Below, piece after piece: positions 36,471-45,757 of a DNA stretch of 64,000 nucleotides (position 1 is its first letter; every line of letters starts with the position of its first letter). The position numbers and the translations under genes are program-made. The notes beneath the pieces were generated by a model, which was not told the origin of the DNA, ran no database searches, and saw nothing but the letters and a program-made list of their open reading frames with translations. Where the stretch lies: the NCBI RefSeq assembly GCF_002944405.1, contig NZ_CP024307.1:2748501-2812500 (forward strand), read 5' to 3'. This DNA comes from Sinorhizobium fredii (GTDB taxonomy: Bacteria; Pseudomonadota; Alphaproteobacteria; Rhizobiales; Rhizobiaceae).

Positions 36471-36533
36471 GACGATCCCCATTCGCAAACGAAACGTAGG
36501 TGTCAAATTCTGACGCAAAGCCGGCATTAAGGC

Positions 36534-36552
36534 AAATTCTTATGCCGAATTT
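36534..36552. promoter_or_regulatory. Candidate LysR operator between LysR and EamA genes
   Basis: AAATTC-TTATGCC-GAATTT is an interrupted palindrome of the T-N11-A type bound by LysR proteins, 64 bases upstream of the regulator start and in an AT-richer patch. Binding is inferred. Confidence 0.4.
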
Positions 36553-36684
36553 CTTGCCCTGCTCATGGCCTCATCGAAATTTGTCATGTGCGGAATATGG
36601 CCGTTGACATAGATCTCTCGGGAATACCGCCCACGACGCGCTTCCGGCGCAACGGGCGAGCCCCTTGGAATCTACAGAGGCCCC

Positions 36685-37602
36685 ATGACAGTGCGCGCTT
36701 TCCAGACCCGACCGCATCGCCTCCTATGGCCGATCATGGCAGTAGCACTCGTCGCAAGCTGGAGTTCCGGCTTCGTCGGAATCCGCTATGCCAGCGAGAA
36801 CGCCGACGTGATGCTGGTCCTGTTCTGGCGGACCCTTATGTCGGGACTGATCCTACTGCCATTCGCCCTCCTGATCGGACCACGGATCAGCGCACGCGCC
36901 GTGGTCCAGCAGGTGGTGTTCGGCGTGGCGATGATGTTCCTCTATCTGGGCGGGTTTGCGCTTGCCATCGGCCAGCGGGTGCCGACGGGACTTGTGGCAC
37001 TGATATCGGATCTTGTCCCTCTCGCCATTGCAGCCCTGTCGCAGCCGGTTCTGGGGCATCGATTGAGCGGAAGACAATGGGCGGGTACGGCTCTCGGCGC
37101 GATCGGAGTGCTTATCGCCTCGGCCGACAGCGTAAGTCTCGGAACGGCGCCGATCTGGGCCTACGTCCTGACGGTTGCCTCAATGCTGGTTTTCGCACTG
37201 GCAACGGTGGTACAGAAGCGAATGGGAACGATCAACATGCCCATCCACCAAGCCCTGTGCATCCAGTGCCTGACGGCAGCGGTCCTCTTTGCGGCTGCCG
37301 CCGGATGGAATGGTGAGCTGATGCCGCCTCTCGACGGCCGTTTCGAGTGTGGCATCGCTTGGCTGGTGCTGTTTTCGACCTTCTTCTGCTACGGCATCTA
37401 CTATATGAGCCTTCGACTCTACGCCGCCGCGGAGGTCAGTAGCGTGCTCTATCTCAGCCCACCGGTGACGATGCTCTGGGCATGGCTGATGTTCGACGAG
37501 CCACTTTCGATGCTGATGTTCCTTGGCCTGACAGTGACACTGTTCGGTGTCTGGCTCACCTCGTCACGGGCGGCATCACGGCAAATGCGTGCTTCCTACT
37601 GA
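36685..37602 (+). CDS. EamA/DMT-family transporter
   Basis: A 305-residue inner-membrane protein with about ten hydrophobic helices in two EamA repeats. Marks are ALVASWSSGFVGIRYASENA and LSPPVTMLWAWLMFDEPLS. It is divergent from the LysR gene. Export of an amino acid or other small metabolite is the usual role of such LysR-paired EamA proteins. Its last seven bases overlap the end of the convergent DUF488 gene. Confidence 0.88.
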   Translation: MTVRAFQTRPHRLLWPIMAVALVASWSSGFVGIRYASENADVMLVLFWRTLMSGLILLPFALLIGPRISARAVVQQVVFGVAMMFLYLGGFALAIGQRVPTGLVALISDLVPLAIAALSQPVLGHRLSGRQWAGTALGAIGVLIASADSVSLGTAPIWAYVLTVASMLVFALATVVQKRMGTINMPIHQALCIQCLTAAVLFAAAAGWNGELMPPLDGRFECGIAWLVLFSTFFCYGIYYMSLRLYAAAEVSSVLYLSPPVTMLWAWLMFDEPLSMLMFLGLTVTLFGVWLTSSRAASRQMRASY

Positions 37603-37970
37603 TCCCTCTCCAGCCACGCCTTCAGCGCCACCGCATTGTTATGGCTCTCGTCGCGCGCCGCATAGAGCAGCGTCACCGGCCCTTTCTTGAGCTGATCGCG
37701 CAGCTCTTTCACCGCCGCCTGCGCCGCCTCGCCTTCGAGCTCCTTGGCATAGGCTTCGCAAAACGCCTCCCAGTCCTCCGGCTTTCCGTGGAAGCGCTTG
37801 CGCAGCGCGTCGCTGGGCGCGATGTCCTTCAGCCAGAGGTCGATCCGCGCCTTGTCCTTGGCGACGCCGCGCGGCCAGAGGCGGTCGACGAGGATGCGCG
37901 TGCCGTCCGACGCTTCCGGCGCCTCGTAGACGCGCTTCAACTTGAATGACGTCATCCGCCCTCGCAACAT
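37596..37970 (-). CDS. DUF488 family protein
   Basis: A 124-residue DUF488 protein; the signature is DGTRILVDRLWPRGVAKDKA followed by WLKDIAPSDALRKRFHG. It probably starts at the second methionine (MTSFKLKRVYEAPEA, ATG at 37955), where the decayed copy at 35516 also begins; the first ATG adds five residues. Biochemical role unknown. It is convergent with and slightly overlaps the EamA gene. Confidence 0.88.
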   Translation of the reverse strand: MLRGRMTSFKLKRVYEAPEASDGTRILVDRLWPRGVAKDKARIDLWLKDIAPSDALRKRFHGKPEDWEAFCEAYAKELEGEAAQAAVKELRDQLKKGPVTLLYAARDESHNNAVALKAWLERDQ

Positions 37971-38021
37971 CCTGGGGCCGGTGACGGCCGGCCCTGCAGC
38001 AAGGAACGTAGCGGACGGTCG

Positions 38022-38450
38022 CTAGTTGTGGAAGTAGGTCTGGATTTCCTCAGGCGTCGCCTTGCCGTCGCGGTTGACGTCCACCTTGTCGAAGATCCGT
38101 TTGTGGATGGTGCTGATCTCCTCGAAGGAGAGCGCGCCGTCATTGTCCGCATCGGTGATGGCGAACATGATCTTCATCATCTGCCGGTGCATCATTCCGG
38201 CCCGCATCCGGTTGCCGTGCCGCATCCGGTCGCGCATGCGCTCGCCGCGCCTGCCGTCGCGCCAACCGTCGTCGCGCTGCATGTCCGGCTGATCCGCCTG
38301 GGTGTCCTGATCCTGGTCGGGCGGTTCCTGATCGGGCGCTTGCGCCGCCGGCGGAGGGGGTGCGGGCGTCTGCGCGGCGGCGAAGCTCAAAGGGCTGACG
38401 ATCATCAGCGCGGCAAGCGCGGCCGCGATTGGCGGTCTCATCGGTGACAT
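38022..38450 (-). CDS. Secreted EF-hand calcium-binding protein
   Basis: A 142-residue protein with a signal peptide (cut near SFAAAQ), a Pro/Gln/Asp-rich linker, an Arg/Met-rich stretch (RRGERMRDRMRHGNRMRAGM), then two EF-hands with calcium loops DADNDGALSFEE and DVNRDGKATPEE. Both loops keep acidic residues at positions 1, 3 and 5 in substance and a glutamate at 12. It probably binds calcium in the periplasm. The region 38451-38664 upstream has no clear gene. Confidence 0.82.
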   Translation of the reverse strand: MSPMRPPIAAALAALMIVSPLSFAAAQTPAPPPPAAQAPDQEPPDQDQDTQADQPDMQRDDGWRDGRRGERMRDRMRHGNRMRAGMMHRQMMKIMFAITDADNDGALSFEEISTIHKRIFDKVDVNRDGKATPEEIQTYFHN

Positions 38451-38664
38451 GGGAATTCCTCCTCCCGTTCGATCAAAGTCAAACTGGCCGGGTGAAGCGG
38501 CCTGGCCGGCCTTGGCACGGCCAAGCCGTCGCGGTCGTCCTGCGCCCGTTCCAAAAGCTGATAACCACAGCCGCGGCAGAGAGGTTCCCCGCTATGGTCG
38601 CGATCCGTTCGACGCCGCTGGATCCTTCCGCTGGCGCGGGAATGTGGATGCCTAGATGCCGCGG

Positions 38665-40095
38665 TCACGAGCCGGCGCGTTCGCCGGTCGTTCTGACAGC
38701 CCTCCAGGCGGCGATGATCGCGTCCGCGGCCGTGTCTCCAGCGCTGTCGTAGGTCAGCCATGTGATGACCGAGACACGCATCACCTTTCGTCCGCGCCAG
38801 CTGGCGCCGCCGGCAAAGCAGACGCCGTCGGCCTGCAGCCTTTCAATTGTCTGTTGCGTCAGCCGGTCGGCCTCCTCGTCCGGTCGTCCCGCACCGAAGC
38901 GGAGCATGAACTGGTTGAGCACGATCTCATTCAGGACGGTGATGCCCTCTTCGCCGCTCAGCCGCTCGGCCATGGCGCGGGCGACCCGGCAATGGCGCTC
39001 GACCATGGCGGCGATGCCTCTTCGGCCGAGATGCCTGATCATCGCCCAGGTAGCAAAGCCGCGGGCGCGGCGCGACAATTCCGGCACGAAATGGCTCGGG
39101 TCGCGTTCGCCTTCGTGGCTCGGCGGCAGATAGCTCGCCGCGATCGTCATCGCCCGGCGATGCGCCTCCTCGTCGCGGATGATGGCGTAGCCGCAATCAT
39201 AGGGCGTCTGCAGCCATTTATGGCCGTCCGTCGCCCAGGAGTCGGCTTCATCGGCTCCGTCAGCGAGCGCGCGCTTCGGCGGACAGGCGCGGGCCCAGAG
39301 CCCGAAGGCGCCGTCGACATGGACCCAGGCGCCGATTCGCCTGGCGACGGGGATGAGAGCGGCGGAATCGTCAAAGGCGCCGGTGTTGATCTGCCCGGCC
39401 TGGAGGATGACGATTGCGGGGCCGGTGACCTTGGCCGACTGGTCCTCGAAATCCGATACGCTGATCCGGCCGAATTCGTCGGTCTTCAGGCGAATGACGC
39501 GGTCGTTTCCGAGGCCCAGAAACTGGAGTGCGGAGAAAACCGTCGCATGGGCGTCGTCGCCGATCAGCACGGTGATCGGCGGCGCGCCGAAGAGACCCTG
39601 CGCCTCGGCGTCCCAGCCGACGCGCCGCAAGACTTCGCCGCGCGCCGCGGCAAGGCAGACGAAATTCGCCACCGTCGCCCCGGTGACGAAGCCGACGGAA
39701 CATGTCCGCGGCAGGGCGAGGAGGTCGAGCAGCCAGCCCGCGGCGACCGCTTCCGCTGCCGCGGCCGCTGGAGCGGCATGGTGGTTACCGGCATTCTGGC
39801 CCCAGGCGCTGGTCAACCAGTCGGCCGCGACCCCGACCGGATGCGAACCGCCGATGACCCAGCCGAAGAAGCGCGGGCCGGTCATGACGTGAAGCCCGGG
39901 CTCCGCCTTGGCGGCAAGCGTATCAATCACCTCGGCGCCGGCTGTCCCCTCCTCCGGAACCGCTTCGCGGAACGCATCAAGCGATCCGAGATAGGAGACC
40001 TCAGGGCCTTGCCGGCGATCGGAGATCGTCTCGCGAAACCGCGCGGCGTGATCGGCCGCGCGGCGAAAAAGGTCACGGACCGATCGGTCATCCAT
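38665..40095 (-). CDS. PLP-dependent group II amino acid decarboxylase
   Basis: A 476-residue protein of the aromatic-amino-acid/glutamate decarboxylase family. The PLP lysine lies in TDGHKWLQTPYDCG near residue 292, with HVDGAFGLWA upstream carrying the aspartate that contacts PLP nitrogen. Near the N-terminus the segment MTGPRFFGWVIGGSHPVG is typical of bacterial aspartate/aromatic decarboxylase-like proteins. Substrate unknown. It follows the flavin oxidase gene by 32 bases on the same strand, so the two are probably an operon. Confidence 0.85.
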   Translation of the reverse strand: MDDRSVRDLFRRAADHAARFRETISDRRQGPEVSYLGSLDAFREAVPEEGTAGAEVIDTLAAKAEPGLHVMTGPRFFGWVIGGSHPVGVAADWLTSAWGQNAGNHHAAPAAAAAEAVAAGWLLDLLALPRTCSVGFVTGATVANFVCLAAARGEVLRRVGWDAEAQGLFGAPPITVLIGDDAHATVFSALQFLGLGNDRVIRLKTDEFGRISVSDFEDQSAKVTGPAIVILQAGQINTGAFDDSAALIPVARRIGAWVHVDGAFGLWARACPPKRALADGADEADSWATDGHKWLQTPYDCGYAIIRDEEAHRRAMTIAASYLPPSHEGERDPSHFVPELSRRARGFATWAMIRHLGRRGIAAMVERHCRVARAMAERLSGEEGITVLNEIVLNQFMLRFGAGRPDEEADRLTQQTIERLQADGVCFAGGASWRGRKVMRVSVITWLTYDSAGDTAADAIIAAWRAVRTTGERAGS

Positions 40096-40127
40096 GCGGC
40101 CTCTCCTTCAGCTTGCGTAACCCTTGG

Positions 40128-41565
40128 TCATGCCGCTCCGGCCAGTTCGCTCGGCCGCACGTTCTGGTTCATCCGGAACAGGTTTTGGGGATCGTAGCGG
40201 CGCTTGACCTCGACGAGGCGACGGTAGTTGCCGCCATAGGCCGCCTCGACGCGGTCGCCCTCGTCCTCCGGCATGAAGTTGATATAGGCCGTGCCGGCTG
40301 CATGGGGCTTGGCCGCCTCGAAGAGCCGGCGTGCCCACGCGATGCAGGCCTGATCCATTGAGGGTTCGCGCCAGCGGGCATGGACGTTCATGATGAAATG
40401 TGAATTGCGCTGCGGAAAGGCGGTCTCCTCCACCGCAACCCGGCCGGCGGCGCCGCCGATATGGGCGATGAAGATCTCGCATTCCGGCCCCGGCAATTGG
40501 CGGATCGCATCGGTGAGGATGCCGATCGTCTGGTCGGAAAGCTCCATGAAGTCATGGCTCTTCCAGTAGTTGCGGGCGCCGGGCGAAAGCAGCGGATCGA
40601 AGGCCTGCTGCCAGGCGACGAAGGGAACGGGACCGACGACATCGGCGATCGGCTCGCCGATGGAACGCAACTCCGCGGTTGGCTTCTCGCCTGCTTCGGG
40701 ATCGCCGCAATAGCACATCGCGAGCGCGAGGATCTCCTTCCCATGCCATTCCTCGGGCAGGAAGGGCAGCGGCGGCGCCTGCCGCATCACCACCCAGCAG
40801 GTGAGCTCGTCCGGAGCGTTTTCCAGGGCCTGCCGATACTGCCTGAGGACGTTTTCGGCATCGGCGAAGGGATGCACGACCAGCCCCGCGACAACGTCCG
40901 GGCCGAGTTCGTTGAGCGCGAATTCGAAGGCCGTGACGACGCCGAAATTGCCGCCACCTCCCCGCAATGCCCAGAAGAGATCGCGGTGTTCCGTCTGGCT
41001 GGCGCGCAGCAGCTCGCCATTGGCGGTCACCACATCGACCGAAACGAGATTGTCGATCGTCAATCCGAATTTGCGCGTGGTCCAGCCGAAGCCTCCCCCG
41101 AGCGTCAGGCCGGCGATGCCGGTGGTCGAGTTGATGCCGGTCGGCAGCACCAGGCGGAAGGCCTGGGTTTCCTTGTCGACGTCGGCAAGCGTCGCGCCTG
41201 GCTCGACCCACGCGCTTCGTCGTCTGGTCGACGCGCACCGATTTCATCGGCGAGAGGTCGATCATCAGTCCACCGTCGCAAACCGCATTGCCGGCGATAT
41301 TGTGACCGCCGCCGCGGACGGAGAGGAGCAGCTGGTTCTCCGCCGCGAAGCGAACCGCATTGATGACGTCGGAGGCGCCGGCCGCCTGCACGATCAGGCC
41401 GGGCCTGCGGTCGATCATCGCGTTCCAGACGGTGCGCGCCTCGTCATAGGCCGGGTTGCGCCCGTCCAGCACGCGGCCGCGCAGCCGCCCCGCAAGGACC
41501 TCGACGGCCGCGGCGCTGATGCTTGTCTTTCCTGCCTGCAGATTGGTGAGGCTCATATCATTCAT
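40128..41565 (-). pseudogene. BBE-type FAD-linked oxidase with a frameshift
   Basis: A flavin oxidase of the PCMH/berberine-bridge family in two frames. The first part holds LLLSVRGGGHNIAGNAVCDG, where the His binds FAD; the second begins LPTGINSTTGIAGLTLGGGFGW and ends YDPQNLFRMNQNVRP. The break is near 41208-41214: after KRV, continuing two frames over gives VEPGATLADVDKETQAF, the expected sequence. The total from ATG 41565 to the stop is not a multiple of three; adding two bases would give 479 residues. Either a real lesion or a sequence error. A strong AGGGAGGAT lies before the start. Confidence 0.8.
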
Positions 41566-41797
41566 GATTCGATCCTCCCTCGGTGAACCATGCCCCAGCG
41601 CGCGGCATTCTGCGCCTTTGCCGGGCACCCGGCAAGCGACGCCGCCCGCCGGGCGGCATACTCATTTCGAGTTAGCCGGCAGAGCCGACCAACCCGGTTC
41701 CGGCACCGCAATTGTTGCAATCAGGCTGAAAATGCTCCAATGAACCGCCGGAACGCCGGCCATAAGGGCGGCAGATTGGGTAGAGGCAGGTTAGGGC

Positions 41798-42565
41798 ATG
41801 AAGGTCGTCATTCTCGCCGGCGGATACGGCACCCGCATCTCCGAGGAAAGTCACCTGAGGCCCAAGCCGATGATCGAGATCGGCGGTCGGCCGATCCTCT
41901 GGCACATCATGAAGATCTATAGCCATTACGGCTTTACCGATTTCGTGATCTGCCTCGGCTACCGCGGCTACATGATCAAGGAGTATTTCTCCAATTACAT
42001 CCTGCACTTGTCCGACGTCACCTTCGACATGGCCACGGGCGAGACGATCTACCATTCGAGCAAGGCCGAGCCCTGGCGGGTGACGCTCGTCGATACCGGG
42101 GCGGAATCCATGACCGGCGGGCGCCTGAAGCGCGTCGGCGAATATCTCGGCGACACGTTCTGCCTCACCTATGGTGACGGGGTCGCCGACATCGACATCC
42201 GGGCGCTCACCGATTTCCACCTTCGGCATGGCCGCGAGGCGACCGTCACCAGCGTCGTGCCGCCGGGACGCTACGGCGCGCTGGCGATCGACTCCGGCAA
42301 GGTGCAGAGCTTCATCGAGAAGCCGGCGGGCGACAACGGCCGGATCAATGGCGGCTTCTTCGTGCTCAACCGCGCCGTGCTCGACCGCATCGATGGCGAT
42401 CACGTGGCGTTCGAGAGCGCGCCGCTCGAGGCGCTGGCGCGCGACGGCCAGCTGATGGCCTTCCCGCATGACGGCTTCTGGCGTCCGATGGATACGCTGC
42501 GCGACAAGAACCAGCTCGAGGAGCTCTGGCAGCAGAACCGCGCCCCCTGGAAGCTCTGGTCATGA
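41798..42565 (+). CDS. rfbF: Glucose-1-phosphate cytidylyltransferase
   Basis: A 255-residue nucleotidyltransferase that makes CDP-glucose from CTP and glucose-1-phosphate. The N-terminus MKVVILAGGYGTRISEESHL and the segment RPKPMIEIGGRPILWHIMK are diagnostic of RfbF. Length is usual. It is the first gene of a plus-strand operon; its stop overlaps the rfbG start (ATGA), so the pair are coupled and supply CDP-4-keto-6-deoxyglucose. Confidence 0.95.
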   Translation: MKVVILAGGYGTRISEESHLRPKPMIEIGGRPILWHIMKIYSHYGFTDFVICLGYRGYMIKEYFSNYILHLSDVTFDMATGETIYHSSKAEPWRVTLVDTGAESMTGGRLKRVGEYLGDTFCLTYGDGVADIDIRALTDFHLRHGREATVTSVVPPGRYGALAIDSGKVQSFIEKPAGDNGRINGGFFVLNRAVLDRIDGDHVAFESAPLEALARDGQLMAFPHDGFWRPMDTLRDKNQLEELWQQNRAPWKLWS

Positions 42566-43632
42566 GCCGCCTGCCCGATCCGGATTTCTGGAAGGGAAAG
42601 CGCGTCCTGCTGACCGGTCATACCGGGTTTAAAGGCAGCTGGGCCGGCCTGTGGCTCAAGAAGATGGGCGCCGAAGTCACCGGCTACGCCCTGCCGCCCG
42701 CTTCCGACCCGTCGCTGCATGCGCTTCTCCATGCGGACGGGCTGCCGGACGGGCAGTTCGGCGACGTCCGCGACGGCGAGGCGCTTGCCGCCGTCCTGCG
42801 CAAGAGCGAGCCGGAGATCATCCTGCACATGGCGGCCCAGCCGCTGGTGCGCGAGAGCTATGCGACGCCCGCCGAGACCTTCGCCGTCAATGTCATGGGC
42901 ACGATCCGGCTGCTTGAGGCGGCGCGTGACGTTCCCTCGGTGAAGGCGATCCTCGTTGTGACCACCGACAAGGTCTATCGCAACGACGAGAGCGGCAGGC
43001 ACTTCCGGGAGAGCGATACGCTCGGCGGACACGACCCCTATTCCGGCTCCAAGGCAGCCTGCGAGGTGGCGGTCGCGACCTGGCGCAGCGCCTTTCTCCA
43101 AGAGCGCGGCATCCGCATCGCCACGGCGCGGGGCGGCAACGTGATCGGCGGCGGCGATTTTTCGGCCGATCGGCTGGTGCCGGATATCGTCCGCGCCGCC
43201 CTTTCCGGCACCAGGCTCAATATCCGCAGCCCGCTCGCGACGCGCCCCTGGCAGCACGTACTCGATTGCCTGAACGGTTACTTCCTCTTCGCCGAAGCGA
43301 TCTATAATGGCGCGAGCGCGGTCGATGCCCTGAACTTCGGCCCCTCGCCCGCCGAACCGCAGATCCCCGTGCGCGATGTGGCGAACGCCATCCAGGCGGC
43401 CATGGGGCTTGAACCCGAATGGGACGACGTCTCGTCGCAAAAGCAACCCCGCGAGATGCAGACGCTCGGCCTCGACCCGGCGCTTGCCGGCGAAAGCCTC
43501 GGCTGGCGCGCCCGGTTTACCCAGCGGCAGGCGATCGAATGGACCGCCCGCTGGTACGACGGCTGGCGCCAGGGCAAAGCCGCACTGCCGCTGACGCTTG
43601 ATCAGATCGACGCATTCACGAAAGGCCGCTGA
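42562..43632 (+). CDS. rfbG: CDP-glucose 4,6-dehydratase
   Basis: A 356-residue short-chain dehydrogenase-fold enzyme. The NAD motif is LLTGHTGFKGSWAGLWL, a form typical of RfbG, and the catalytic YxxxK is in DPYSGSKAACE. It converts CDP-glucose to CDP-4-keto-6-deoxyglucose, the branch point for many surface deoxysugars. It overlaps rfbF by four bases and touches the next gene (TGATG). Confidence 0.95.
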   Translation: MSRLPDPDFWKGKRVLLTGHTGFKGSWAGLWLKKMGAEVTGYALPPASDPSLHALLHADGLPDGQFGDVRDGEALAAVLRKSEPEIILHMAAQPLVRESYATPAETFAVNVMGTIRLLEAARDVPSVKAILVVTTDKVYRNDESGRHFRESDTLGGHDPYSGSKAACEVAVATWRSAFLQERGIRIATARGGNVIGGGDFSADRLVPDIVRAALSGTRLNIRSPLATRPWQHVLDCLNGYFLFAEAIYNGASAVDALNFGPSPAEPQIPVRDVANAIQAAMGLEPEWDDVSSQKQPREMQTLGLDPALAGESLGWRARFTQRQAIEWTARWYDGWRQGKAALPLTLDQIDAFTKGR

Positions 43633-44864
43633 TGTCTCACTCCTGCCGCTTCTGCTCGAGCCCGCTTGAAACCGTTGTCGCCGACCTCGGCGTCACACCC
43701 TGGTCGAACTCGTTTCTGGAGCCGAGCAAGGAAGCGATCGCGCGGGAAAAAGCCTTCCCCTTGAAGGTGATGGTCTGTTCGGAATGTCTGCTCGTCCAGA
43801 CCACCGAAACGGTGCCGGCGGACGAGATCTTCAACGCCGATTATCACTATCTTTCGTCCTTCTCGACGAGTTGGCTGGACCACGCGCGGCGCTATGCCGA
43901 AAAGATGACCGAACGCTTCGGCCTTGAAGGCACGTCGCAGGTCGTCGAGGTTGCCTCGAATGACGGCTACCTGCTGCAATATTTCGCCGCCAAAGGGATA
44001 CCCGTGCTCGGCGTCGAGCCGGCCGGCAATGCCGCCAAGATCGCCGAAGGCCGCAACGTGCCGACCCATGTCGCCTTTTTCGGCCGCGACACCGCCAACG
44101 AGCTCGTCGGCCGCGGCATCCGCGCCGACCTGACGGCCGCCAACAATGTCCTCGCCCATGTGCCGGATATCGCCGATTTCGTCGGCGGCTTCGCGATCCT
44201 CCTGAAGCCGGACGGCGTCGCGACCTTCGAGTTCCCGCATCTCTTGCGCCTGATCGAGGGCATCCAGTTCGACACGATCTATCACGAGCACTATTCCTAT
44301 CTCTCGCTCGTGGCCGTCGAACGCATATTCGAGGCCAGCGGCCTGAAGGTCTTCGACGTCGAGGAATTGCCGACCCACGGAGGCTCGCTGCGCATCTTTG
44401 CCCAGCCGGCAACCGGCACACGGGCCGCGACCGACGGGCTTGCGAAGGTGCGGGCGGACGAGGCGAAGGCCGGCCTTGCGGATATGGAGGCCTACATCGC
44501 CTTCGGCAAACGGATCGCCGCCGTCTGCGAGGGTTTTCGGACGTTTCTGGAAAAGGCGAAGAGCGAGGGCAAGCGGGTGGCAGCCTATGGCGCGGCCGCC
44601 AAGGGCAATACCTTCCTCAATGTTTGCGGCGTGACCGCGGCCGATATCGACTTCATCGTCGACCGCAACGACCTGAAACAGGGCAAGCTCTCGCCGGGCA
44701 GCCATATTCCGATCTACGAACCGGCCAGGCTCGAGGCGGCGAAGCCCGACTACGTGGTCATCCTGCCCTGGAACCTGACCGACGAGATCGTCGATGCGCA
44801 TGCCTATATTCGCAGCTGGGGCGGCCGCTTCGTCGTCGCCATCCCGGAAGTGCGGGTGATTTGA
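43632..44864 (+). CDS. Sugar C-methyltransferase (zinc-binding, TylC3/EvaC type)
   Basis: A 410-residue protein with three regions: an N-terminal zinc-binding domain with cysteines in HSCRFCSSPL and VCSECLLVQT, a SAM methyltransferase core (VVEVASNDGYLLQYF, then ANNVLAHVPDIADFV and YHEHYSYLSL), and a C-terminal domain typical of NDP-hexose C-methyltransferases (VAAYGAAAKGNTFLN). These enzymes add methyl to C3 or a nearby carbon of NDP-4-keto-deoxysugars. After rfbF-rfbG it should yield a branched CDP-6-deoxysugar (inference). Confidence 0.87.
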   Translation: MSHSCRFCSSPLETVVADLGVTPWSNSFLEPSKEAIAREKAFPLKVMVCSECLLVQTTETVPADEIFNADYHYLSSFSTSWLDHARRYAEKMTERFGLEGTSQVVEVASNDGYLLQYFAAKGIPVLGVEPAGNAAKIAEGRNVPTHVAFFGRDTANELVGRGIRADLTAANNVLAHVPDIADFVGGFAILLKPDGVATFEFPHLLRLIEGIQFDTIYHEHYSYLSLVAVERIFEASGLKVFDVEELPTHGGSLRIFAQPATGTRAATDGLAKVRADEAKAGLADMEAYIAFGKRIAAVCEGFRTFLEKAKSEGKRVAAYGAAAKGNTFLNVCGVTAADIDFIVDRNDLKQGKLSPGSHIPIYEPARLEAAKPDYVVILPWNLTDEIVDAHAYIRSWGGRFVVAIPEVRVI

Positions 44865-44898
44865 CCCGGCGGCTCGGCGCAGCGGGGCCGAAAGCAAA

Positions 44899-44932
44899 AG
44901 GGGCCGTCGCTGTCGCGAACGGCCCCCTCTTC
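44899..44932. terminator. Bidirectional terminator between C-methyltransferase and CmcI-like genes
   Basis: Stem GGGGCCGT / ACGGCCCC around an 11-base loop with A-rich and CTCTTC flanks, between two convergent genes. Confidence 0.6.
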
Positions 44933-44962
44933 AATTGCTGTGGTGATCCCGTCGCTGCACGG

Positions 44963-45757
44963 TTATAGCCGCTTCAGGAACCCGTCCGGGGCAACCGTGA
45001 CCATCAGCTTGTTCTGAACGGACCTGTCGATCTCGAACTCCGGATGGGTTTGCAGATACTCATGCACCGCAGTCTTCGGGTTGTCGCCAACGTCCCAGGG
45101 ACGGTCGCTGAAGAAGCCGGCCGGCAGGTCCTCGACCAAAGTGTCGAACACGACGCAGTAGCAGCCGGGCGTCACCAAGGGCGCATAGGCCTCGAGCTCA
45201 GCAAGCACATGCGCGTGGGTATGCATGGAATCGAGGCAGACCATGACGCGCTTGTAGCCAGCCGAGGCCTCGCGCACCTGTGCGACGATCTCGGGGTCGA
45301 TGGCCGAACCCTGGAACATCTGAATGCGGCTCGCCATCGGGTGGCTTTCGATCGCCTCGCGATTGTGGGCGCGTATGTCGATGTCGATGCCGATCACCTT
45401 GCGCTTGGATTGGCTGGGATCCAACGAAACGCCCGCTTCGATGGCATCGCACATGTCGAGCATGGCAAGCAGCGAGGCGCTGAGGATTAGCGAGCCGCCA
45501 TGGGCGATGCCGGTTTCGATGACCAGATCGGGACGCGTCGCCCAGATCAGTTCCTGCATCGCCACGATATCCTGCGGATACTGGATGATCGGACGGCCGA
45601 GCCAGTCGAAATTATAGACATAGCGCTTGGCCATGGTGGCTTCGCGCCACTGATCGGAGAGCGCCTGGAAATCGCCGTCGCGGCGATAGCTTTCGATCGT
45701 CGCCACCCGTTCGGAGCGGAATTGTTCGATAGGGTCCATGTCAGGTCCTGTCTTCAT
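44963..45757 (-). CDS. CmcI / rhamnosyl O-methyltransferase-family protein
   Basis: A 264-residue SAM-dependent methyltransferase-like protein of the CmcI (cephalosporin hydroxylase) family. Marks are NFDWLGRPIIQYPQDIVAMQ, the SAM site LVIETGIAHGGSLIL, then VIGIDIDIRAHN and VMVCLDSMHTHAHVL. In surface-sugar clusters this family O-methylates sugars. Its ATG overlaps the stop of the upstream reductase gene (ATGA). An alternative start is six codons in (45739). Confidence 0.82.
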   Translation of the reverse strand: MKTGPDMDPIEQFRSERVATIESYRRDGDFQALSDQWREATMAKRYVYNFDWLGRPIIQYPQDIVAMQELIWATRPDLVIETGIAHGGSLILSASLLAMLDMCDAIEAGVSLDPSQSKRKVIGIDIDIRAHNREAIESHPMASRIQMFQGSAIDPEIVAQVREASAGYKRVMVCLDSMHTHAHVLAELEAYAPLVTPGCYCVVFDTLVEDLPAGFFSDRPWDVGDNPKTAVHEYLQTHPEFEIDRSVQNKLMVTVAPDGFLKRL

